A DNA stretch of 64,000 nt, from contig NC_037092.1 of the NCBI RefSeq assembly GCF_002994745.2, forward strand, positions 73,504,324 to 73,568,323. The letters are read 5' to 3'. This DNA comes from Rosa chinensis (taxonomy: Eukaryota > Streptophyta > Magnoliopsida > Rosales > Rosaceae). The notes under the pieces were generated by a model. That model was not told where the DNA came from. It saw nothing but the letters and a program-made list of their open reading frames with translations, and searched no databases. The position numbers and the translations under genes were made by a program. Positions 33,361 through 44,999 of the stretch are shown here, one piece after another. How positions within the stretch are numbered: the first letter of the stretch is position 1; every line of letters starts with the position of its first letter.

Positions 33361-36300
33361 TCAATGCTTTTCAACCCGGCTCTCAAAACTGGAAATCTTT
33401 GACTTGTTTGCATCCTCTACCGAGGACTGATCACCAGAGGTTCTGCAATATAAAGCAAAACAAGATTAGAGAGAGAGAGAGAGAGGTAATCGAAAAATGA
33501 AAAAAAGATGCACAGAAAGCTTACAATTTCTGCTTTTTGGCATTCTGCTTGATACTTTGTACCATTTCCATAGCCATTCTCTGGTGCTCCCTTGTTTGTG
33601 AATGCACATCCAAGCCCTCAACTGTTTCGCAGTCAACTTTACAGATACGACACCATCCCATGCTGGCTGGTTTCCTTTTCCTTGAGTGATCAAAAGACTC
33701 TAGCTCTCCCTGATAATATCATTGTGTCAAAATATTGAAGGAAACAGCAAATACAATACAGCCAATGACCTTTTAAATACATACAATATTAATACAGTCA
33801 TGTATCACTTCACAGAAATAACATTCAAAACATACCAATGACTTGAAGTAAATACTTAACTGTATAAGTTCCATCATTTGGAAATCTCTGCAGTGAAAAG
33901 CTGCTCCTAAATCCAGGCTCGCCAAGACGTGGATGACTTGCCCTGTTGCCAATAAATGATTCAAAGCTCCCAGGCCCTGCATGTCGAGGATGGACACCAA
34001 AACCCACATGCTCTCGCAAATGCAAATGACCAGGCAAGTTATGAGGACCCAAATGATCTCCCCTCCGCAGATGACCAGGGTGACCACCTTGACCAATCAA
34101 ATCGTTCCTCATACGATCATCCATTCGCATATTACCAGGACCCTCAAACTCACCCCTATGAAAATGACTCTGCATATTAGGAAACCTATTCTCATGGAAT
34201 TCCCTGCCAAGCGGATCACCAAATCGATGGAAATCCCTGCCATCAAAATCATCAGGGCCAAATCCCCTAAATCCACGAGATGGGATGCCAGGGTAATCTC
34301 TGATTGGACTTCGTCGAGCCAAACCATCCATAAGGCGCTGTCCACCAAAATCTGGGTGACCACCTGTATCGTTGGCATGAATTAATCCACCATGACCATA
34401 GGGAGACAGGAACCTTGGAGCAGAGCCAGCTGCAGGATCTGAATTTAGACGAGTATCATAACTGACTCCAAGAGGTCTCCTATCGAAGGCTCTAGAGGAG
34501 TAACTCCCTAATTTTGGAAGAGGCTCAGAATCCAGATAAGAAGGCCTAGGGAATTGCTTGAGATCATCTTCAAACCCTAATCGATTAATCACACGAGTTG
34601 GGTCTCCTGGGAAGGGATTCAATCTCCCATCCGGCAAAGCCTTAAATCTTTCATCCCTCAACCCAGGAGTTGATAAGGATTCGAAGCCTGGATTTCCATT
34701 CATTCTGAGCATGTTTGAGGATGACTGTCCAGTTGCTCCCTGTTCCATCTGAAAAGCCGGCCGCTGCTGACCCCTCTGACCTTCATGGCCATGGGGTGCT
34801 GCTCGGGCCATTATACCCCATGAAAATCAAAAGCACTAGGGGGTGCTCCAAATGGTGGACCTCTGGGTGCCCCTGGATGAGGAGGCGCATGGCTTTGGTT
34901 ATAAGGCCCATGCTGACTTGCACTTGCAGATGATGCTGCAAATCCCAGGTTTCCCCTAGGTGATTGAAAATGCTCAGATAGATGAGAAGCCTGCCCAGGC
35001 ACATGTCCAGGTCCCTGAGGCCTTGCATGAATTAAGGGTTGTCCAGAACCCGGTATATGATGTGGAGGCCCTGAAGAAGGCACTTGTAACGAAGGAGGTG
35101 CACCTGGCCTTTGCTGGAGTATAGCAGAACCAGGATATGAAGGTTGCATCAAGCCGCCAGCTTGTACTTGACCTATAGGAGCTGAAGAAGTAGAAACACT
35201 TTGGGAACCCTCCTCGGTGCCACTAGCATCTTTTTGCAATTTTTGATCCTTTACTCCATGAAGTTGTGCTTCTTCTGATGGCATTTCTTTACGCTCCCCC
35301 TGTTTCATGCCACTGCTGGGAACATCTTTTGCACCTTCAGCTACAAGTTCACCCAATTTATCATTACTTGAATCCTCCAAAGTACTATTTACACCCTCTT
35401 CCTTCAATGTTGGCTTACTTTCAGACTCTCCATTCGCCCCCAACATCCCCCTAGACTCCGGAATCTCTTTGGCAGATGTATTACCCTGATAACTTCTATC
35501 TTCAGAAGAAGGTTTATTTCCAACATCAATGGACTTCATATCCACCTCAGATTTCACAGTTTTAACCTCGGAATCAGCACCTACAGCAGACAATACACCC
35601 AAATTCTGTGCAACATTATTAGCAGGTAACTCAGCTTCTTTCTCTGCTGGCCTTGCGGTCATTGTTGGTCTTGAATTTGCTCCCAGTTGCACTTGGTTGT
35701 TGGTTCTGCCTATATTATTCTGATTTGTAGATTGATGGTTTAGAGCAGGATACATTGGTCTTGGCAGAACTCCTCCTACTGTTTGTGCATATGGCTGAGG
35801 TAGTACACCATGACTTGGCATCATAGGTCGTCCCACAAGATTTGAGGGCTGAATATGTTGCATGCCCTGAGACGATACAACATTCTGCTGAGACTGGTTC
35901 GAGGCACGAATATGTTGTGAGAATGATTGAGATTGGCCCTGGGGACGTAATTGCGACAATGTGGGGGGTGTCTGTTGTATGTGGAAATATTGCTGAGGAT
36001 TTAGCTGTTGGACTGGCTGCATTGCAGGGCGCTGGAGAACAGGAATTCCAGATTGTTGAGCAAAGGAGTGAACTGGAGGCTGTTGTGCAGAGATAACGTT
36101 AGGTGAAGGCAACAAGGCTGTCTGCTGCTGGTTTGGAACTATTGTTTGAAACGGGGGTGGTCGCAAAAGGGGTTGCTGAGGGAACTGAATCTGAGTCTGA
36201 ACATGGTTTTGCGACTGAGAGTTGGGCACTCCTTGAGATTGCACCTGCATAGTACGTTGTTGGGAGGCTGCTGAAAGCACTGGTTGAGGAAGGTGAGATT

Positions 36301-37727
36301 GAGGGAACAAATGATTGCCAGTCAATGAATTAGATGATGGGAGCTGTGCCTGGGACTGGACTGTAGCATTCATGGGCTGAGACGGGTGAAGTTGGGGATT
36401 CTGTTGAAGCTGGGACTGTGTAAGCTGCTGAACTTGTGGCTGCTGATATTGAGGCATTTGGACTTGGAAATATGCTTGAGGTGGAAGTTGAGCCTGCCCA
36501 TGAGCTGATGGGTAAGACTGTGCCTGAATTTGTGAATGTGGTGCCATAGCAGGCTGAAGTTGAAGCTGTTGATTGACTGATGTCTGGTTTTGAGTATGAG
36601 CAGCCATAGGAGCCTGCATAATTGGGGGCTGAACTTGTGGTTGGGGTTGAGCTTGAGATTGAGATGGTTGGGTCTGTGGTTGAGGTTGAGGTTGAGGTAG
36701 GAGCGGAGGTTGCAGGTATGCCTGCGGTTGAGGCTGAACAGTCCCATAGGGTGGATTAGCCTGCAAAGGCTGCTGTGGTTGTGGAATTGCTGGCTGCTGA
36801 TAGGGATAGTACTGCTGATACTGTTGTTGGTATGGATCATATCCAGGATACTGCTGGTAGTACTGCTGATATTGTTGCTGATACCACTGGTCAGCAGTCG
36901 GAGCAGCAACTTGAACAACAGCTTGAGCCTGAGAATTCGAATCAGCTCCAGGTATAGTGGCACTTGCAGTTTGGGGAGCCTGTGTCTGAGACGTCACTGT
37001 ACCTGTCTGAGTGGCAGCCTGGTTCTGATTGGCAGTAGCAGCTGTGCCAGAGGCTGAAGTGTCTGGAACACCCTCTGCCTGCTGTGCTTGGGGCTGCACA
37101 CCCTATCATTTAGCAAAAAACAAAACTAATATCAAAACTCCAAATTTTAGAGAACAATTCATACCTTCGGTAAGAAAATTGAAGCAAAATAGGAAAAGAA
37201 GGAATGCTCACAGGGCAACTTTGTGCGTGTTCCTGCACTTGACGATGCACAATTTGGATTCCACACCTGTTGCAGACTACAGGAGAATTTCCAAAGGCAC
37301 AACCAGAACAATGAGATGTGCAATCAGATAAAGGCCCCTGCCATGTGCACCCACTCCTGTGATACAGGCAATGAACTGCTATTTTCCCTATGGTTTCAGC
37401 GAGCGCTTTATTTGATTCAACGAGGGGCTGCACAATCAAGTCACAGTAAAAAAACTTATCAACCAACACACAACAAAGATCAAAGGTTTTAGTTACAACC
37501 ACAGTTATAGATCACAGAACCTTCGCATCGGCTTCTGTCACTAAGTAGCCATCGTATGGACACGCTTTGGTAGTGCTCACGACGTATGTCAAACAGGGCT
37601 TACAGTATAGATGAGTGCACTGTGATTGCAATGCTTCATTTGGGTAGACAAGAAGACGACAGACCGGGCAAAAGTACTCTCCCGCAAGAGATTGGATGTT
37701 CAGTATGCACTCATTATCAAATCCCAT
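33361..37727 (-). CDS. RING / TRAF-type zinc finger, Gln-Pro-rich protein with C-terminal U1-like zinc finger (one apparent frameshift)
   Basis: Five coding exons on the minus strand: 37727-37521, 37427-37212, 37102-33861, 33709-33525 and 33442-33361. Exon 1 encodes a RING finger (C20, C23, C37, H39, C42, C45, C56). Exon 2 encodes a TRAF-type Cys/His segment (CLYHRSGCTW...CNRCGIQIVHRQ). The large exon 3 is extremely Gln/Pro-rich, then Gly/Arg/His/Phe-rich. Exon 4 has WCRICKVDCETVEGLDVHSQTREH, a U1/matrin-like finger. The start ATG lies just inside an exon, after a 5' UTR intron. In exon 3 the frame breaks at a GGGG run (34816-34819), where TAA follows at once; one more G would keep about 1,310 codons open through all splice sites. 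Either an assembly or read error or a real lesion. Ubiquitin-ligase or RNA-related role is inference. Confidence 0.8.
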
Positions 37728-38159
37728 GCTTAGTGCATCAATATAATCCACCTAAGCACCTTGTAAAAACAATCATTGTCGAGTTGGCATTCACGAAACA
37801 ATTAACTTCACAACAAAGCCTAGTGTTCTTCACAAAGCAACAGGTAAAAGCCACTTTATTTTCCACTTTAAAATCAACAAACCCTTATCAAAAAAAAAAA
37901 AAAAAGTGAACAACCGCCTTGAAAATTACCATTTTTGCAATCCCAAACAAAAACGCAAGCAAAAAATGAAAACCCTTAGGATAAAAAGCAAAATCAAAAA
38001 ATCCATGTTCGTTCTTGAATTCAGATTAATACAGTTTCAACTGTGGGATCAAATTAAATTCCTTTCGGATCCTGACAATTCTCAGCAACCAAACATTGCT
38101 AAATTAAGGGAAAAGATATCAATTGGGTACCTGGGAATTTACTCTAATATCTGCCAATC

Positions 38160-38400
38160 CGATTCAAGACCCTAAACCCTAGCCCACCTTAAACCTGTAA
38201 AAAGATTAAAAATTTGAGAAAGAATCTTAGGGTTTTGCAGTGAAAGATATGATTGGGACTGAAGAATAAAAAATATAATAAGTAATTTGAAGAGAAGTGA
38301 TTTACAGTTTGCTGGGATTGCTTGAGACACGCAAAGAATCTCTCGGCCAGAGAGAGATGCTAAACGTCGAACAGACACAGAACCCAGAAGCAACAATGGT
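38160..38400 (-). promoter_or_regulatory. 5' leader of the RING/TRAF Gln-rich gene with telo-box
   Basis: A minus-strand AAACCCTAA-type telo-box lies at about 38170-38182. Exon-like UTR segments near 38110-38200 and 38310-38400 have plausible splice donors (CCCAG|GTACCC and CAAACT|GTAAATC). No upstream ATG in frame was found. Confidence 0.4.
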
Positions 38401-39303
38401 GCTTATATAACTAGTGTCGTTGGCTTTTCCCGTTGAACGGGAAACGACAGCGTTTTTGCTATTACCAATGACCAGTCTTTGCCTTTTTCTTTTTTTTTTT
38501 TATTTCTCTTTTCTTTTTTTTCTTTTTTTGATACTCGAAAGAAAATAATGGCAAACCCAACATGGGAGCTAAACTGATGTTGCAAGCAATTTAGCTCTCC
38601 AAGTACAAGCTCAAATGCTCAAATGCTCAATGCAATCCAACTTGTTTAACGGTTTTTCAGATTCAAAGATTGCTTCCATGATCGTCAAAAATAGTTAGCG
38701 GGCTCTTTTTAATGGTAATCTTGGGACAGTGGAAAGAATAAGGCATTTGTCACAAATACCGTATTTAAGTTGAAACGTTACTATAACTGATATGATAAAA
38801 AATGTCTTTTTCCTTTATTGTACTTTTTCTTTTTCGTTGATTTCTCTTTTCATTTTTTGGTACAAGAGCCAGTATTATAGCTACCGATATCAATAAAAAT
38901 ACGATTTATGATCCTTCGGGCTATGCAGTGATTCATTCAGATATTCTTATTTGGAAAGAACCTCAAGTATGAACATATCTGCAACCATTACAATCACGTG
39001 ATGTAGCTTCCATGTATCAATTTCGATAATCTTTCTTCAATCAACAAAGCACAAAATTCTGTCATAAATTTCACCTATGGTTCCCACTAAGCATGCAACT
39101 TGGATAGTAAGACCTAAACTGAACGCGCCTCAAGCGAGACCTTAATTTGCCTTCCTCGTCTTCCTCACTCTCCCTCGTCGTCCGACTGCACCTCCATGCC
39201 TACGCGAGCCTTGGTCTCGCTGGTATGCGACGAGGGTATTCATAGGTTCCTCCATGGTTGAGCAACAAGATCTTTTGGGTGTGAAGGTGACAAGATCAGT
39301 TTT

Positions 39304-39332
39304 TTATTTTATTATTATTATTATTATTATTA

Positions 39333-39377
<45 letters not shown>

Positions 39378-39406
39378 TTTATTATTTTTATTATTTTTAT
39401 TATTTT
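39304..39406. repeat. (TTA)n microsatellite
   Basis: About 100 bp of ATT/TTA units, broken by short T runs. Confidence 0.95.
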
Positions 39407-39479
39407 TAAAGGAGAGCATTGGATCATATTGTACAGGAGAGACTCTTATGAGGTTTTTAAACGAGGACTTTCTAATCAA

Positions 39480-39790
39480 CGGTTGTGTGACTCTCTTTTT
39501 TTATTACAATTCAGCAAATAAATCGTTAGATGTTTAGGTAAGCATAAGTAGATCACTTTCAAAAATTTCTTCCAAATTGCGTATCATTAAGGTACTAAAT
39601 TAGATCAAATCAATGGACAAACAAATCTGTCATATCTGAACATTTCATATTCATAAATGATAAAATATGATTATGAATGCCTAAAAGATTTTCAATTTGA
39701 TTGAAAAATTACAAAAATGATCTACTTATGAATATATAAACATCTAACAGTTGATTTCCGAAATGTGATCAAAAAATGGGTCTCACAATT
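39480..39790. repeat. Foldback (palindromic) repeat, MITE-like
   Basis: The left arm has GTTAGATGTTTA...AAGTAGATCACTTTCAAAAATTTC. The right arm contains its diverged reverse complement (AAAAATGATCTACTTATGAA...AACATCTAAC). It resembles the clearer element at 57154-57547. Confidence 0.55.
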
Positions 39791-40429
39791 GTTAATTAAA
39801 AAAATTCTCATTTTAATGGTCTTCATTAGAGCCCCACCCCACATTGTATGGAAAAAAAATCTTAAAACCTAAAGTTTATTGCATGTTGGATTAAAAATCC
39901 AAATACGTCGAAGTTTATTCCAATGTGGACAAGTTGACTTAAATAAAAATGTATAACAAGAGTGTTCATCTAAGAGACAATTTTTAAGTGACTACAAAGG
40001 TCGGATAAATTTTAGTCATATGCATTAAATTTCAAAACTAAAAGATGACAACTTAGAAGTGTGCATTTGATTTCAGTCATCAAATTCACTTATCTCTTAC
40101 TGTTCCTCAAAAGTCAACCCTATAAAGAAAACCCTTGAGTTTGGAAATATACATACCCATATTTTCCACCGTGGCACACATTTGGTGTCATTGCTCGCCG
40201 CCCCGCTTCCATTTGTGTAGACATGATCCAAGCATGTTCTAATGTCTGAAGAGGATATCTACTAAAGCAAATCTGCACTTTCTCTTGTCACTTCTTGTGA
40301 ACCCAGTTGGGTTTATGCCATTATATATGTAGAATCATTAGATAAATAGTAATAGCTTGTGTGACTGCATAATACTTTTTTATTATTATATAATAGGGAG
40401 TTTATTCTAATTGGATAAAATGAGGACTA

Positions 40430-40720
40430 GTTGACAACTTTTGTGTTAGACCCGCTTTTCGATCATATTTATGCAAATCAACTGTTAAATATTTATATAT
40501 TTATGTGTAGATCATTTATACAATTTTTCAGCCAAATTAAAAATAGTTAAGACATTCATAATAACAATTTATTAGTTACAACATGAACTATTCATGTTTC
40601 ATGTTTAACAGATTTAATTCGTTCATTAATTTGATTTAGTTCGGTACCTTAACGATTAGCGATTTGGAATAAATTTTCAGAAGTGATCTACTCATGTATA
40701 CAGGTTTTCCTTCAATGTTT
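40430..40720. repeat. Foldback (palindromic) repeat, MITE-like, second copy
   Basis: It has GTGTAGATCATTTATACAATTTTTCAGCC on the left and a diverged inverse (ATTTTCAGAAGTGATCTACTCATG) on the right, with a Tdegenerate ATTCGTTCATTAATTTGAT centre that is shared with the 57-kb element. Confidence 0.5.
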
Positions 40721-41219
40721 GCTATCAGAAATGTCCTCTGGAATTTATGAATCCTGGTAATGGAGACGTCAAATCGAATTCTAGAATTAATGACATGTCA
40801 TGTAACCAGTCAAATTCGTGGACTCCACAAATCTCATCGTAATGACAAGGTATCGCGCTCGTGGATTCTTGAAAGGACCGGAGTGTTCATGGTACTGGAC
40901 TACTGATAGTCTCAGTGGAAGTCCTATATCCACAATTTTTGGCGTCCCTGAATTCGAAAGAAGATCTCACCGACATTGAGGTACAAGTTGCTCTTATACA
41001 CACTACTAGAATTATGCTCATAGACATCATGACAATTAAATCGGTGAGAAATACAAGCGATGTAAAACAATGTTATTAACATCGATACCTCAAAAACCGA
41101 TTTGTATGCATATAACTGACATCGGTTTTGAAATTAGCTGGTGACAAAATTTTCGTTTGAATTTTCAGAAAAACGTTGAGCGGCTAAGTTAAAAAAAATT
41201 TAAGAAGCGCGGGGAAGGA

Positions 41220-42200
41220 AAAACTCATTCCCACACTTGGACATATTTGGACTAACATTGACTTCAACTTGCCCTAACACTATTCAACCAAACCTCCCTT
41301 TCTCCTCTTTCGACTAATACCGTCCTCCTCTTCGTTCTCCAGCTCCAACCAGAACCCGACCCTCCTCGTCCTCCTTCTTTTCTGCGTCGGACCAGCTCCT
41401 CTGCTTGAAGACGGTGAACATAATCCGAGTTTGAGGCCGGTGATTTGGAGAAAATTTGAGCTTTTCTTTCATAGGTAATTCACGAGTTTGTTCAATGCAT
41501 GTTTTCGAAGGATTTGTGAGTCCTTAATTCACCGATCTGCTTATTCAAAAAAAAAAAAAAAAATCACCGATCTGCTTTTGTTTCTTAATTTTCTTCCAAG
41601 TATTTGGTGGGTGTTTTTAGGTTTTGGGTTTACTTTTGTTTTTTGGTGGTGGGTTTGGTTCTCAAGGACTCAATGCTTGTATAAAGCCTCGTTCTTTTGG
41701 GTTTGTGATACTGTTTTGCTCTGTTCTTTTTCTGATAGTCCGAAGCTTAAAGCTTCAAATTTTGGTGAGTTGTGCTTGCCAAGTTTGTGTGTTTATTGGT
41801 CTCTTTGCTCGGTTTTGGTTTCTAGACTTGGTTTTGGTTGATTGCTTTCAGTCTGGAACTGGGTTTATTTTATTTCAAATTGCAAGTGTGTGATATAGTT
41901 GCTTAGCTCTGTAGATTTGATGAATGAGGTCTTGGGTTTTGTGGGGTTTACACGGAGAGTGGCTTTTGGGGTTGGTCTATATATTGAGGGCATATTTTGG
42001 GTTTTAGAAGCAGAATATGTGTGATTCTCTTGGGGTGAATAGCACAATACGATTTGGTTTCAGTATTTTATTAGATTTTCTGGAATATATTATGGTAGAT
42101 TCCTCATATTGCAGTTCAATTTTGTAATAATTTTTTGTTGGTAGTTGATGTTTGGTTGTCCATAACTATAATAAACTCAAAATTTGTGATCGTTCTCTCA
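41220..42200 (+). other. Leader/first-intron-like sequence inside CACTA 1
   Basis: A CT-rich stretch with CTCCTCGTCCTCC at 41320-41380, followed by ATAGGTAATTCACGAG and T/G-rich DNA, looks like the 5' UTR and first intron of a plant gene. It probably came with one of the captured genes. No coding exon can be assigned. Confidence 0.35.
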
Positions 42201-42340
42201 TTTGTTTCCGTACTATGCCCAAATAAAAAGAGATGCTTGTCAAAAAGCAACACAGATTATTCAAATTTTATGATAGGTATTTCTGCTGTGCATTAAGTAC
42301 TCTGTATGTGTTACAAATCAAAAGGATTTTTTTTTTGTGT

Positions 42341-42562
42341 CTAGTGGATCCACACCTGCACCAAAACCTTGTTTGACTTGCATAAGCCACCATTTAACTT
42401 GGTGGGATCTTCCAGGTCCTTCACTAATTGATTAGCATAGTGATGAGCTAGGCATGCCAAATAAGCAGTGAGCATAATGTGCCATCTGCTAGGTCGATGC
42501 TTGGCTATGTACTTTTCAAACGCTTTAACTGGTAATATGAAAATGTAGGCTTTAAAAGTCAA
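42341..42562 (-). pseudogene. Unrecognised protein-like fragment inside CACTA 1
   Basis: The minus strand is open and reads LPVKAFEKYIAKHRPSRWHI and LAHHYANQLVKDLEDPTKLN, with normal amino-acid use. No family is recognised. It lies opposite in orientation to the other captured fragments, so it may be chance or a separate capture. Confidence 0.3.
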
Positions 42563-42845
42563 GGAATGCCTAATGTGCCCTTTTTCACCTTAGAGTTGTT
42601 GCCTTCCTGGAGGTCCCAGTTCTCTACACCTACTTATTATTTGTTCCCTTCTGTTCATTGGCTTGTAAGTAACTAGATGTCCCTTTCTTGTTCTATGATG
42701 TAGGAAATGAAGCGATAATGTGATGAGAAACGGTGTATTCCTTTCTCTTTTAACTTTTTCTTTTCTTTTCTTTTTTTACCTATTTGAAGTAAAAATTTTC
42801 TGAATATGGTTTGGCACAGTATCTTCAGAGAGGTAGCAACTGCAA

Positions 42846-43195
42846 GTAGCACAACAGAAAGAAAAAGGCAAATCAAAACGTGGGAAGGGCAAAAGCTTTA
42901 CTTTGCAGCAACTGCAAGTAGCTCGTGAGGAATATGATGAGGAAGCTACATTGTGTGTTTTCCGGTTGAAGTCCCTGAAGCAAGGGCAAGCCCAAAGTAT
43001 TCTAACACAAGCAGCTCGCCACCATGCTGCTCAGGTTTTCTTTCTATCTCCAACAAGTTTAAAAGTCATCACCTCCGGTTCTTCTAATAGTTTGATGCAA
43101 AACTAACACTCCAGAAACTCTTCTATTTTTGTATTCAGTTGAACTTCTTTCGGAAAGGACTCAAGTCACTTGAGGCTATCGAGCCACATGTTACG
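42846..43195 (+). pseudogene. Captured fragment of a BAR-domain protein (At2g33490-like)
   Basis: Exon 42846-43034 reads EKGKSKRGKGKSFTLQQLQV, then EEYDEEATLCVFRLKSLKQG and ILTQAARHHAAQ. After an intron, 43139-43195 reads LNFFRKGLKSLEAIEPHVTL. This order and the splice site match my memory of the plant hydroxyproline-rich/BAR-domain family typified by At2g33490. Everything before and after is missing, so it is a transposon-borne fragment, not a gene. Splice sites are retained, which points to capture of genomic DNA and not cDNA. Confidence 0.8.
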
Positions 43196-43876
43196 TTGGT
43201 TACAGAGGAGGAAGGTGATGAGAGTGTTCGCAGGGTTCAGATGATGAGGAAGGTGATGAGAGTGGTCATGCAACCGGGAGTCAGAATGAGAACCCCGGTG
43301 TCAATCCCAAATCTTCAGGAAACTCGAAAACTGGTATATCTTTATTGTTAGTGCTTTGAATTTTGAGTCTCAAATGATCTGAGAAAAGGGAATGTAGAAA
43401 GATGTTGATTCTTTTTGGTACCATTATATGGTTCATTTGAAGAACATAACAGAGGATTATTACAAAGAGTGATTAGTTAACTCTGTGTGTAACGTTGTCT
43501 AAATTATAAGGACTCTCAACGCCTGTTAATTAAACTTTAAAGGGTTCATTTTCAAGACCATGTTACTTTGACCCATGTGTCTTTTGCATCCCACCACAAG
43601 CCACCGACTATTTGTTCACACACATTTATACTATTTCAGTTGAAGATTTCTTCTACTACACTAATACTATGATTGCTCTCTCTTTTTCATATTCCTTCCG
43701 TATCTCAATTGCCAACACATTTTTCCTTGTACTTTTAGATTCAGTATATATAACTTGCTAGCTTAGCTAGAGAGAAACATTAAGTCTTAGTTCCTAAGTT
43801 GACAACTTCACTACACACACAAACTGATCAACTATACACAGAAGAAGTGATCAAGAAGTAGACTGCAGTAGTAGTA

Positions 43877-44005
43877 ATGGCAGATTGGGGACCGGTGGTG
43901 ATAGCGGTGGTGTTGTTTGTGCTGTTAAGTCCAGGGCTACTGTTTCAACTGCTGGGGAAGAGCAGAGTGGTGGAGTTTGGCAACATGCAAACCAGCGGAC
44001 TATAG
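43877..44005 (+). pseudogene. Captured DUF3339 protein fragment
   Basis: An ATG at 43877 opens 42 codons: MADWGPVVIAVVLFVLLSPG, LLFQLLGKSRVVEFGNMQTS, then GL and a stop. This is the N-terminal half of the small plant DUF3339 membrane proteins (usually about 68 aa), cut off after NMQTSG, where the second hydrophobic helix should begin. The preceding 200 bp resemble a promoter and leader (TATATA near 43746). It lies between two E2F-like fragments within CACTA 1. A short one-helix peptide could still be made. Confidence 0.85.
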
Positions 44006-44654
44006 TTGTATTATATGCTCTTAAGAACCTGTGCCTCTGTTTCTAGTGACAAATATGTCCAATTTTGTTTCCACTGCCACTTATTTACTTCTTTCTTTTT
44101 ATTTAGATGACTATGGTAGTAATCTAATTTTGTAGGTAGAATCCATCTCCCTTGATGAAGCTGCAAGGTTATTACTTGGGGATGCACACAATGCATATGT
44201 AATGAGAAGTAAGAAATCTATACTTGCTTTTGTTTATTCTTGAATCTTTTTGACATATTACTTAAGGAGCTGAAACTCTTGCCTTTTCTCTACTTGATGA
44301 AGCAGCTAAAGTAAGGCGGATTTATGATATTGCAAATGTTTCGTCCTCCATGAATCTTATTGAAAAGGTAAAACTTGTAGAATTTGTGATAGAGAAATAT
44401 TAGAATTCATAATCTCTTAAACAGCTAGTATAATGTACTGCCAAGCTAAACTGTGCCCCTTGTTCAAAAATATGTAGACCCACGCAGTAGATACAAGGAA
44501 GCCTACAGATAAATGGTTGGGATTGAGAGGAAAAGATGCTACGAGCTCAGCTTCAGACGAGTCTAGAAAAAGAGCCTTTGGAACAGTTATCACAAACGTT
44601 GTAAGAGAGGCAAAGTAGAATCTTCTACTGCTGGGAAATTGGAAGCTCAGAAAC

Positions 44655-44722
44655 AAAAGCAACATGAGAGTATAGTACGGCAACGTGAGAGTATAGTACG
44701 GCAACGTGAGAGCATAGTACGT
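44655..44722 (+). repeat. 21-bp tandem triplication in the DEL-like C-terminal fragment
   Basis: The unit GAGAGTATAGTACGGCAACGT repeats three times (HESIVRQ, RESIVRQ, RESIVRK in protein). Confidence 0.85.
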
Positions 44723-44999
44723 AAGGTTGATAGGAACAATTCAGAGGACTCGAAAGAAAATACAAAGAGCTACCAGTTTGGCCCTTTTGCCCCAGTTACT
44801 ATTGCCAGAGCTGGGAATTTCAACATGAAGAAGGTTGACTGGGACAATTTGTCCTCTACGTACTTACCGTCCCTAGTATCATAATCAAGGTATCATCATC
44901 TTATACTTCAGCCTGATGTGCAGGTATATGATAAGACATACAAGGTTTATATATATGGACGCAAGAAAAAGTGAAACTATTACTAAGCTACTTGGTTTG

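Larger units (their letters stand above)
38400..41000. other. Spacer with foldback repeats and an ATT microsatellite
   Basis: No coding exon seen. Two imperfect palindromes (about 39480-39790 and 40430-40720) and a long TTA/ATT repeat (39304-39406) fill most of it. Confidence 0.6.
43225..44884 (+). pseudogene. Captured DEL-type (atypical E2F, DP-E2F-like) gene fragment
   Basis: An acidic exon 43225-43333 (GSDDEEGDESGHATGSQNEN) may belong here. Clear winged-helix pieces follow: 44136-44209 VESISLDEAARLLLGDAHNA, 44306-44367 AKVRRIYDIANVSSSMNLIE and 44478-44616 THAVDTRKPTDKWLGLRGKD. These form the second DNA-binding domain of DEL proteins (RRIYDIANV, RKPT.KWLG). A frameshift near 44601 puts a TAG at 44616, and the C-terminal part (KLEAQKQKQHES to SYQFGPFAPV) continues in another frame to 44884. 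The first DNA-binding domain is missing. DEL factors repress endoreduplication genes; this copy should be inactive. Confidence 0.85.

Noticed and set aside
34811..34813. TAA as the true end of one gene and ATG at 34811 as the start of another
   Set aside because: The two frames overlap by bases only, splice phases fit one gene, and the domain set ends naturally at 33361; a frameshift explains it better.
36370..36963. Long open frame in an alternative minus-strand frame (Leu/His/Ser-rich)
   Set aside because: It is a shadow of the Gln-rich coding repeat; its composition only reflects CAA/CAG-rich codons read out of frame.
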